This document shows positions 34,328-40,988 of a stretch of 50,023 nucleotides of DNA, piece by piece. The translations under genes and the position numbers were made by a program. Position 1 is the stretch's first letter, and every line of letters begins with the position of its first letter. The notes beneath the pieces are model-generated. The model ran no database searches and had not been told where the DNA came from. It saw only the letters and a program-made list of their open reading frames with translations. Source of the DNA: CAZLQR01 sp964404095 (GTDB taxonomy: Bacteria; Patescibacteriota; Microgenomatia; UBA1406; GWC2-37-13). The stretch spans positions 1 to 50,023 of the forward strand of contig CAYOIN010000004.1 in NCBI GenBank assembly GCA_964404095.1. The letters are read 5' to 3'.

Positions 34328-34750
34328 ATGAAACAGAAGGAAGAGAACTCTGCAGGAGGAATTGTTTACAAGATCGATGAAGGAAAAAAATTATGGCTGA
34401 TTACTCAGCACTCTCAGCACAAGGGGTGGGGATTTCCCAAAGGACTCATCGGTGATACCGATGCGACCGAGTCGATGGAATCAGCCGCAGTCCGTGAAGT
34501 TCGAGAGGAGGGAGGGGTTATTGCGAAGGTCGTCGATCATCGTCCGACAACAGGTCATTACAACTATCAATTCGAGGATACGCTTGTTGATAAGACGGTG
34601 CACTATTATTTGATGGAGTATGTCTCAGGCGATCCGATCGATCACGACTGGGAGGTCTCGGAGGCAAAGTTTGTTGACGCAGAAGAGGTAAGAAAAACAC
34701 TTACGTACAAAACCGAGCAAGACGCGTTTGAAGAGATTTTAATGAGATAA
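34328..34750 (+). CDS. Nudix hydrolase (diadenosine-polyphosphate type)
   Basis: A 140-residue protein starting ENSAGGIVYK, with WGFPKGLIGDTDATESMESAAVREVREEGGV as the Nudix region (REVREE helix intact). The SAGGIV opening and GFPKG are typical of Ap4A-hydrolase-like or mRNA/NTP clean-up Nudix enzymes. ATG 34328 lies 10 bases after TATAAT; the ATG at 34316 overlaps that box and is rejected, as is a longer frame reaching back through the MazG-like gene. An inverted repeat starts at its stop codon. Confidence 0.88.
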   Translation: MKQKEENSAGGIVYKIDEGKKLWLITQHSQHKGWGFPKGLIGDTDATESMESAAVREVREEGGVIAKVVDHRPTTGHYNYQFEDTLVDKTVHYYLMEYVSGDPIDHDWEVSEAKFVDAEEVRKTLTYKTEQDAFEEILMR

Positions 34751-34780
34751 TCTGTCAACCTCAGTACAGATTATTGACAG
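34748..34780. repeat. Overlapping inverted repeats before the ATP-grasp promoter
   Basis: TAATCTGT (34748-34755) pairs with ACAGATTA (34766-34773). A second pair, CTGTCAA (34752-34758) and TTGACAG (34774-34780), overlaps the -35 TTGACA. There is no T-run, so an operator or alternative hairpin is more likely than a terminator. Confidence 0.6.
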
Positions 34781-34802
34781 GATCCTCCGAGAGGGATAGA
34801 AT
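34774..34802 (+). promoter_or_regulatory. Strong sigma-70 promoter of the ATP-grasp/Mur-ligase operon
   Basis: TTGACA (34774-34779), 17-base spacer, TAGAAT (34797-34802). The ATG at 34811 is 8 bases after the -10 box, fitting a leaderless message. Confidence 0.8.
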
Positions 34803-34810
34803 ACCCATAT

Positions 34811-35860
34811 ATGAGAATGGAGCCACGCATAAAGCCAGAAGTGAATGACAGAGAGCTCAAAAAAACGTTACTTGCAAGCACGATGGTTGCAGAGCTCGCG
34901 CGTGAACTAGGCCTCGATGTTCATGTTGAACCACGGTACGGATATGTAGGACGGATACGCCGCCCGGACGGAAAAACATTCTATTTTAGGAACACCAGTT
35001 TCGATTTGAACGGACAAGGCGCAGCCGACAATGCAAAGGATAAAGGATACGCGGCGTATTTTATGGAACGAATGGGATATCCGGTACCGAGAGGTGATGT
35101 TTTTTATTCCGATGAATGGGCGAAGCAGGTAAAATCTGACAAAGACAGCCGTGCTGCTTGTGCATATGCGCAGACTCTTGGTTATCCAGTTATTGTAAAA
35201 CCAAATAGTAAGAGTCAAGGAATGGGGGTAGAGAAGGCTCATTCTGACGATGATTTGTTAGCCGGTTTGAATGTTGTATTCAACACCATTAATGATCGCG
35301 TTGCAGTCGTGCAGGAGTTTATTCCTGGAGATGACTACAGAATCGTGGTACTCGACAATGAGGTAATCGCAGCATATCGTCGTTCTCCACTTACAGTAAG
35401 AGGTGACGGTATCCATACGATTGCAGAATTACTACAACATAAACAAGATAAATTTATTCATATGGGTAGAGACACTGTAATTAAATTCGATGACCCCAAA
35501 ATGTTGAGAGTGCTTCAACGAGCCAATCTGGGTCTCGATACAGTTCTCCCAGAGCATGTTGAAAAAAAATTATTGGACAATGCAAATTTATCCTCAGGAG
35601 GAGATGCGGATGATGTGACCGACGATCTCCACCCATCCTTCAAAGACATGGCTGTGCGTTTGAGTCGCGATATGGGGTTACGATATAGCGGGGTTGACGT
35701 GATCACCCAGCAAGATGTAGCGACGAAGATCGATGAATATCATATCGTCGAGATAAACGCTGCGCCAGGCTTAGATTATTATGTAGAAATGGGTGATAAG
35801 CAACGCACAGCGGTGAGGGAGATGTACAAGAAGATATTACTAGCTATGGTAAATTCATAA
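34811..35860 (+). CDS. ATP-grasp ligase resembling cyanophycin synthetase / GshF
   Basis: A 349-residue ATP-dependent carboxylate-amine ligase. The order of motifs matches the ATP-grasp half of cyanophycin synthetase and GshF: SFDLNGQGAADNAKDKGYAA, GYPVPRG, GYPVIVKPNSKSQGMGV, VVQEFIPGDDYRIVVLD, VIAAYRRSPLTVRGDG, LDTVLPEHVEKKLL, NLSSGGDADDVTDDLHP, YSGVDVI and the metal-binding VEINAAPGLDY. Such enzymes add amino acids to a carboxylate through an acyl phosphate. The Mur-ligase half of cyanophycin synthetase is absent here, but a FolC-like Mur ligase starts 3 bases after the stop. Substrates are unknown. Confidence 0.85.
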   Translation: MRMEPRIKPEVNDRELKKTLLASTMVAELARELGLDVHVEPRYGYVGRIRRPDGKTFYFRNTSFDLNGQGAADNAKDKGYAAYFMERMGYPVPRGDVFYSDEWAKQVKSDKDSRAACAYAQTLGYPVIVKPNSKSQGMGVEKAHSDDDLLAGLNVVFNTINDRVAVVQEFIPGDDYRIVVLDNEVIAAYRRSPLTVRGDGIHTIAELLQHKQDKFIHMGRDTVIKFDDPKMLRVLQRANLGLDTVLPEHVEKKLLDNANLSSGGDADDVTDDLHPSFKDMAVRLSRDMGLRYSGVDVITQQDVATKIDEYHIVEINAAPGLDYYVEMGDKQRTAVREMYKKILLAMVNS

Positions 35861-35863
35861 CGA

Positions 35864-37318
35864 GTGCTTGCTGTGATCGCCACATATCAAGATGCGAAGA
35901 AATATCTTGAAAGCTTTATCCAATATATTACGGATCATCGCATCGAGCAGGGGACATCTGGAAATACGCCAAAAACAGAACGCTTCAAGGAGTTTCTTCG
36001 GCGGCTCGGTAATCCGCAGGAATCGTTCATTACCGTTACCATTAGTGGTACTTCTGGGAAGGGGTCGATTAGCTATATCATCTCCGCCGCACTTTCCCAG
36101 GCTGGGTATAGCGTGGGACTCGCGCAATCTCCACATCTTGAAGAAGTAACCGAACGAATCCGAACAGGAATCATTGGCAGCTCACAGGTCGACCAGATCT
36201 CCCGCACCTCGTTTATTCGGCTAATTCGACAGGTCCAACCAACAATAGAGGCTATGAAGAAAAGTCGATACGGGCCACCATCATATTACGAACTATTACT
36301 CGGGCTCGCGTTACTCAGCTTTGCACAGAACGCAGTATCCGTTGCAGTTGTTGAGGTTGGCATTGAAGGAAAATACGATGCGACGAACGTTCTCAATCCA
36401 GCAGTCTTCGTTCTTAGTAATATCTCGCTTGACCACATAAATATTTTAGGGAATACCATTCGGAAAATTGGTGATGAGGCAACCTATAAAATTATGTCCT
36501 TGCGTGAACATAACGGAGTGAAGCCCATCGTTGTGTCGGGGGTAACTCAGTCAGCGATCATATCACTACTTCAACGGCGGTGTAGTGAGAGCGGTGCCTC
36601 TCTTTTTTTACTTAATCGGGAGTTCTCATTCACACACACAGAGAGTGATGAGTATGGCTCAGCATTCATCTACCAAGGGTTGCGTAATCAAAAAGAATTA
36701 CTACAGTCAAGATCGTTCAGAATCGGATTGCTTGGTGAATACCAGGTACTAAACGCATCGCTCGCGATAGCCTGCATCGATCAGCTTCGACAAAGGGGAA
36801 TTACTGTTTCTGACAGCGCTATAGACAAAGCATTTCGTTCAGCATCCTTCGCAGGAAGATTCGAGGTGTTCGACCGACCGATCACGAAGAGGCGCTCCGC
36901 AGGAAAAATAATTCTGGACGGCGCACATAATCCTGCGAAAATGAAAGCATTTATACGCTCATTGGTTAAACTGAGGCCTCACACCCGGAAAATGTTCATT
37001 ATTGGTTTTAAGTATGATAAGAATGTGCGTAGTATGCTGAGATTAGTCGTACCGCATGCAGATCAGCTGTTTGTTACAAAGTATTCATCCACATCAGACT
37101 GGGGGAAAAATACTGGAATGGACATTCTTCGCATTCGTCATGAGATTGAGAAGGTAACGCGCGATAAAAGAGTCATCATTTATGATGAACGCGTAGATGC
37201 TATCCTGAGTGATATCGATCGCATGAATCCAACATTTGATGTGGTTGTAACCGGATCTCTCTATCTTGTAGGCGAGGTAAGAAAAAAACTTCGCTCGATG
37301 GGATCCATCAAACGATGA
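35864..37318 (+). CDS. FolC-like Mur ligase family amide ligase
   Basis: A 484-residue protein of the folylpolyglutamate synthase family. Visible: P-loop SGTSGKGS (61-68; TNGKGS in most FolC), SPHLEEVTERIR, PPSYYELLLGLAL, VVEVGIEGKYDATN, SLDHINILG, LLGEYQVLNASLA, ILDGAHNPAKM and VVTGSLYLVGEV. It starts with GTG three bases after the ATP-grasp stop. No other folate gene is visible. The pairing with a cyanophycin-synthetase-like ATP-grasp enzyme suggests the two act on one amino-acid-containing product; classical folate polyglutamylation remains possible. Confidence 0.82.
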   Translation: MLAVIATYQDAKKYLESFIQYITDHRIEQGTSGNTPKTERFKEFLRRLGNPQESFITVTISGTSGKGSISYIISAALSQAGYSVGLAQSPHLEEVTERIRTGIIGSSQVDQISRTSFIRLIRQVQPTIEAMKKSRYGPPSYYELLLGLALLSFAQNAVSVAVVEVGIEGKYDATNVLNPAVFVLSNISLDHINILGNTIRKIGDEATYKIMSLREHNGVKPIVVSGVTQSAIISLLQRRCSESGASLFLLNREFSFTHTESDEYGSAFIYQGLRNQKELLQSRSFRIGLLGEYQVLNASLAIACIDQLRQRGITVSDSAIDKAFRSASFAGRFEVFDRPITKRRSAGKIILDGAHNPAKMKAFIRSLVKLRPHTRKMFIIGFKYDKNVRSMLRLVVPHADQLFVTKYSSTSDWGKNTGMDILRIRHEIEKVTRDKRVIIYDERVDAILSDIDRMNPTFDVVVTGSLYLVGEVRKKLRSMGSIKR

Positions 37319-37355
37319 GCGATGAGATGCTGAAGAGAAAGTTTTGAAGCAATAA

Positions 37356-37865
37356 CTAAAACGGCTCATCATCACCGAAGTAGTCTTGAGGTCCGGCCAA
37401 CCGTCGCGCTTCTTCAATTTTAAAGTTTATCGTATCCTGTTCTGCTTTATTCCGATCGCGATCATCAAAGAGTTTCTTGAATGCGGCTAGCACCTCCACC
37501 ACTTCTTGTTCATGTTTGGTATCACCTGTCAATTCAGAATCAAGAATTCCGTACCGCATTCTTGGTGTTACAAACATTTTTACTTCAACACCACCAGACC
37601 CATCAGATGGACTTACACCGGCAATAATTTCTTTAATCGGATGTTGTTTCTGTCGTCCAGGATGTTTCGAGATTGCGTACAGAAATCCGCCTTCAGGGAG
37701 GTCGGCCCGATTTGTGAACGATCTATTTGCGTGCCGGTCGTCTCGAGAGTATGGTTCTCTCGCAAACATATCAGCAATGAGAATTAATCTGCGTACGTTG
37801 GAGGAGCCGGACGCAATTTCTCGGTATCCGGTCCGACTAGCTTGAGGTAGTTGTTCACTCGGCAT
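37356..37865 (-). CDS. Hypothetical protein downstream of tRNA-Gly
   Basis: A 169-residue, charged, soluble protein with no recognised family. The centre contains GGFLYAISKHPGRQKQHPIKEII and GGVEVKMFVTPRMRYGILDSE, suggesting an alpha/beta domain, and the C-terminal 50 residues form a charged helix. ATG 37865 lies 19 bases after the CCA end of tRNA-Gly on the same strand, with no promoter between. It is probably transcribed with the tRNA and released by tRNA processing. Confidence 0.6.
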   Translation of the reverse strand: MPSEQLPQASRTGYREIASGSSNVRRLILIADMFAREPYSRDDRHANRSFTNRADLPEGGFLYAISKHPGRQKQHPIKEIIAGVSPSDGSGGVEVKMFVTPRMRYGILDSELTGDTKHEQEVVEVLAAFKKLFDDRDRNKAEQDTINFKIEEARRLAGPQDYFGDDEPF

Positions 37866-37884
37866 ATATTTGATGAGGGTTATT

Positions 37885-37958
37885 TGGAGCGGGTGAAGGG
37901 AATCGAACCCTCGGCTCATCCTTGGCAAGGACGCATTGTACCACTCAACTACACCCGC
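37885..37958 (-). tRNA. tRNA-Gly(GCC)
   Basis: Acceptor GCGGGTG/CACCCGC, anticodon loop TTGCCAA giving GCC, T-loop TTCGATT, discriminator T and encoded CCA. TATAAT (minus 37972-37967) ends 8 bases upstream. Confidence 0.95.
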
Positions 37959-37987
37959 AATACACTATTATACCGCACCATCACACG

Positions 37988-38587
37988 TTAGGGTTTTGGA
38001 ATGAGTTTGCCGGTCCATTTCTGTGGTCCATCGAACGGGCGAGTGACTCTCGTCTCCAATCCGGTCTGCCCTTGAAATGGAGTACCAATAGCGTATGCTC
38101 CAGGAATGATATGAACCACGAACATACCGGCCTCGGTAATGTAGGAGCTGATGGCACGATGCGTTTCCACCGGGACTCTGTTATTCACAACCATTTCTCC
38201 GTCACGATCGGTAACCGTAAGGCATGCAACCTCACCATCTCTACTTCGTTTCATCCAACCCTTCACGGTGTCATCGATATGAACTCCGTGAACTTGATTG
38301 TAGAACTCCGCATCAGGAATATCTTTCATCGCATCAAGGAGCGGATCATCAAACACGCTGATGGTTGCCTCGACAACCAATGTTCTCTCAACTCCCGTGT
38401 CGGTATCGATCACTCGCGGGTGTCCATCACGATGCTCTGGTAGAAGCCACCAGTCTTCTTGGAAATGTAGACCGAGTCCATTCGGACTTACATACAGTCG
38501 GTCATATGAGGTTTGGAGCGCAGAAAGATCTCGCCCCTCCTCTATTCTCGCTAACTGCATGATTGTCCATCCTGACTCTTTCGGCAT
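37988..38587 (-). CDS. Hypothetical soluble protein
   Basis: A 199-residue protein without signal or membrane segments and with no family I recognise. It has many charged residues and the notable stretch GLGLHFQEDWWLLPEHRDGHPRV, plus FYNQVHGVHIDDTVKGW. The ATG at 38587 follows a TATATC-like box by 7 bases; an internal ATG at 38560 is an alternative. The gene ends about 30 bases before the tRNA-Gly gene on the same strand, which has its own promoter. Confidence 0.6.
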   Translation of the reverse strand: MPKESGWTIMQLARIEEGRDLSALQTSYDRLYVSPNGLGLHFQEDWWLLPEHRDGHPRVIDTDTGVERTLVVEATISVFDDPLLDAMKDIPDAEFYNQVHGVHIDDTVKGWMKRSRDGEVACLTVTDRDGEMVVNNRVPVETHRAISSYITEAGMFVVHIIPGAYAIGTPFQGQTGLETRVTRPFDGPQKWTGKLIPKP

Positions 38588-38666
38588 AGTTTTGGATATA
38601 TACAATAATATCGACCGACGATTTTGTCAAATGAATGGGAGTATGGAGCGGTTCTTGCAAGCAGTG

Positions 38667-38739
38667 TGCACAGGGTCAGAGTCGAACTGACATCTGAGGT
38701 TTTTCAGACCCCCGCCGTGACCACCTTGGCTACCTGTGC
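38667..38739 (-). tRNA. tRNA-Phe(GAA)
   Basis: Acceptor GCACAGG/CCTGTGC, anticodon loop CTGAAAA giving GAA, T-loop TTCGACT, discriminator A, no encoded CCA. It lies 9 bases after tRNA-Ile on the same strand and is probably co-transcribed. Confidence 0.93.
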
Positions 38740-38748
38740 TGTTCACTG

Positions 38749-38821
38749 TGGGCCTGCTTGGAATCGAACCAAGGACTTCCATCTTATAAGGATGGCACTC
38801 TAACCGCTGAGTTACAGGCCC
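38749..38821 (-). tRNA. tRNA-Ile(TAT)
   Basis: Acceptor GGGCCTG/CAGGCCC, anticodon stem CCATC/GATGG with loop CTTATAA giving TAT, T-loop TTCGATT, discriminator A, no CCA. This tRNA would read ATA directly. TATAAT (minus 38840-38835) lies 13 bases upstream. Confidence 0.92.
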
Positions 38822-38865
38822 GTGTGACTAGCTTATTATACTAAACTATCATCTCGGTTAGAGTG

Positions 38866-38936
38866 TGGACCCTAGGAGAATTGAACTCCTTCCTCCGCAA
38901 TGCGAATGCGGCGTTGTACCGTCTAACTCAGGGCCC
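38866..38936 (-). tRNA. tRNA-Ala(CGC)
   Basis: Acceptor GGGCCCT/AGGGTCC contains the G3-U70 pair that marks alanine tRNAs. Anticodon stem CCGCA/TGCGG with loop TTCGCAT gives CGC. Discriminator A, no CCA. TATAAT (minus 38949-38944) ends 7 bases upstream. Confidence 0.92.
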
Positions 38937-38952
38937 TATCCAAATTATACTG

Positions 38953-39024
38953 TGCATCCGGAGGGAATCGAACCCTCATCATGGGATCCGGAATCCCACA
39001 TTCTATCCATTGAACTACGGGTGC
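38953..39024 (-). tRNA. tRNA-Arg(CCG)
   Basis: Anticodon loop TTCCGGA gives CCG; T-loop TTCGATT; discriminator A; no CCA. The acceptor stem GCACCCG/CGGATGC has one mismatch, C4 with A69. No promoter is visible between it and uppP, so it may be co-transcribed with uppP. Confidence 0.9.
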
Positions 39025-39035
39025 AATCCAGTTGG

Positions 39036-39061
39036 ACTTCGATTAATTAATTAATCGAAGT
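39036..39061. repeat. Perfect 26-base palindrome between uppP and tRNA-Arg
   Basis: Thirteen-base arms (ACTTCGATTAATT and its exact complement) meet without a loop. It begins 3 bases after the uppP stop (minus strand) and ends 11 bases before tRNA-Arg. No T-run follows. It may act as an RNA processing hairpin, a weak terminator or a protein site. Confidence 0.7.
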
Positions 39062-39064
39062 GGA

Positions 39065-39847
39065 CTATCTCACAAGCGTGAGTAGGACTATTATAGCAAG
39101 CAGAATACGATAATAGGCAAATCCTGCGAGAGTGTTCGTCTGTAAATACCTGATGAGCCACTTCACTGAAATGTATGCTGTAACAAACGCTGTTCCAAAT
39201 CCAACAAGGAGGAGTCCCAGTTGTGATGACGATTGCGCAAGCAACGCTCGCGATTGATAGAGGTCGAGCGCGCTTGCGGCGAAGATGGTCGGGATTGCAA
39301 GCATGAATGAATACTTCGCGGACTCGCCACGCTTGAATCCCATCATCATCATAACGACGATAATGATCCCTGCTCGTGAGACTCCCGGTACTACGGCGAG
39401 CGACTGTGCAAGTCCAATGATGAGAGCCTGTGTGGTGGTAAGGTTCATAACAGACTTCTTTAGCTGTAGAGATCCATTTGCAATCATTCGTTCAACAAGG
39501 AGAAAGACGACCGCAATGAGCAGCATCGACCCAATGATAAGTGGTTCAGACTGAAAAAAAACCGTTTTGATGATCTTGTGCAATGCGAATCCAATTATTG
39601 CTGTTGGCACAAATGAGAAGATAATATGCTTCAGTACTGCCCGATGCTCCAGAAGATATTTGAGATACAGCGCGGTGACCGACACGATAGCTCCAGACTG
39701 AATAAATACCTCAAAAAAGGTTTGGAACTCTGTTTGTTTTAGTCCCAGAGCTTTACTCACAAGGATGAGATGTGCCGTTGAAGAGATGGGGAGAAACTCT
39801 GTAACACCTTCGACTACACCCAATAGAATGCTTTGGAAGATATCCAT
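39065..39847 (-). CDS. uppP: Undecaprenyl-diphosphatase UppP (BacA)
   Basis: Recycles undecaprenyl diphosphate to the monophosphate carrier used by wall and surface-glycan synthesis. The 260-residue protein has about eight helices, the N-terminal EGVTEFLPISSTAHL motif with catalytic Glu, and a second motif PGVSRAG where most members have PGTSRSG; the key Arg is kept. ATG 39847 was chosen over the ATG three codons upstream because TATAAT (minus 39860-39855) ends 7 bases before it. It supports the lipid-linked glycan pathway in this window. Confidence 0.92.
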   Translation of the reverse strand: MDIFQSILLGVVEGVTEFLPISSTAHLILVSKALGLKQTEFQTFFEVFIQSGAIVSVTALYLKYLLEHRAVLKHIIFSFVPTAIIGFALHKIIKTVFFQSEPLIIGSMLLIAVVFLLVERMIANGSLQLKKSVMNLTTTQALIIGLAQSLAVVPGVSRAGIIIVVMMMMGFKRGESAKYSFMLAIPTIFAASALDLYQSRALLAQSSSQLGLLLVGFGTAFVTAYISVKWLIRYLQTNTLAGFAYYRILLAIIVLLTLVR

Positions 39848-39869
39848 ATTACTCATTATACTATCCTGT
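39848..39869. promoter_or_regulatory. Bidirectional leaderless promoter core
   Basis: ATTATACT (39855-39862) gives TATAAT toward uppP and TATACT toward the GT4 gene. Both gaps to the start codons are 7 bases. Confidence 0.7.
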
Positions 39870-40988
39870 ATGAAGATCGCTTTGGTGCATGATCAATTAC
39901 AGGAGTTTGGAGGAGCGGAGCGGGTGCTCTACGCGCTCCACGAAATTTTTCCAGACGCTCCGGTATACACAGCATTCCAGAATCCGACTACCGCAAAAAA
40001 GAATCTTCCGCGGTATGAAACGTGGGACATCCGACAGTCCTGGGCTTCAAAGATTCCGTTCATTGGGAAGTTGTATTCTCCGCTCCGATTCCTGGCACCG
40101 CACATCTGGGAGAGCTTTGATTTTACATCCTATGACGTTGTCCTGTCGTCCTCGGGTTGGTATATGTGCAAAGGAGTTAAGACAAAAAAGCCAACAGTCC
40201 ACCTCTCGTATGTGCATCATCCACCGCGGTATCTCTATGGCTATGAAACAGCGGTTGAGTGGCAGAAGTACTGGCCGGTCAAAATCTATGCATACATTGT
40301 CAACTGGTATCTTCGACGATGGGATTACCGTTCATCGCAACGACCAGATCTCCTCATCGCCAACTCAGAGGAAACAAAACGAAGAATAAACAAGCTGTAT
40401 CAGAGAGAATCGATGGTGATCTATCCACCGGTCGCAGTTCCTGCGAGAAACGAGGCGTCTACAACATCGCACGACTATTTCATCACAGTTTCACGACTTG
40501 CAAAGGCGAAGCATATAGACCTACTCATCAAGACCGCGAACAAGCATCGATGGAATCTGAAGATCGTCGGTAACGGTCGAGATCTCTCATCGTTACAGTC
40601 AATTGCTGGTGACACCATCGAGTTCGTCACTCAGGCGGATGACCACCTTCGAGACGAACTTCTGAGAGGGGCGAAAGCATTTCTCTTCGCTTCGGTCGAT
40701 GAGGAGTTTGGCATTGCGCCGGTTGAGGCTATGGGATTCGGGACGCCGGTGATCGCGCTGAAGAGCGGTGGTCTCATCGAGACCGTTCACGATGGTGTCA
40801 ACGGATTTTTATTCGAGACGCTTACCGATGACTCGCTCCAGTCAGCTGTTGTGAGATTGCAGAAGCTTTCGTCGGCACAGTATCGCACGATGCGTGTTGC
40901 CGCACGAAAGGAAGCGGAGCGATATTCCTTTGATCGGTTTAAAAAAGAAATTCTTCAGGTCGTTGAGCGGTCTACAAAAACTCCTTAA
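39870..40988 (+). CDS. GT4 family glycosyltransferase (WbaZ/mannosyltransferase-like)
   Basis: A 372-residue GT-B enzyme. N-terminal VHDQLQEFGGAERVLYALHEIFPDAPVYT, LSYVHHPPRYLY and LLIANSEETKRRI are typical of GT4 mannosyltransferases of the WbaZ type. The donor site carries VSRLAKAKHIDLLI and the EX7E motif EEFGIAPVEAMGFG, then VNGFLFE. ATG 39870 lies 7 bases after TATACT; a longer frame extends back through uppP in another phase and is rejected. It overlaps the convergent Lon-like gene by 17 bases. Confidence 0.88.
   Translation: MKIALVHDQLQEFGGAERVLYALHEIFPDAPVYTAFQNPTTAKKNLPRYETWDIRQSWASKIPFIGKLYSPLRFLAPHIWESFDFTSYDVVLSSSGWYMCKGVKTKKPTVHLSYVHHPPRYLYGYETAVEWQKYWPVKIYAYIVNWYLRRWDYRSSQRPDLLIANSEETKRRINKLYQRESMVIYPPVAVPARNEASTTSHDYFITVSRLAKAKHIDLLIKTANKHRWNLKIVGNGRDLSSLQSIAGDTIEFVTQADDHLRDELLRGAKAFLFASVDEEFGIAPVEAMGFGTPVIALKSGGLIETVHDGVNGFLFETLTDDSLQSAVVRLQKLSSAQYRTMRVAARKEAERYSFDRFKKEILQVVERSTKTP

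Noticed and set aside
38863..39054. Two short overlapping plus-strand frames
   Set aside because: They are antisense to tRNA-Ala and tRNA-Arg, and the apparent peptide similarity comes from the tRNA complements.
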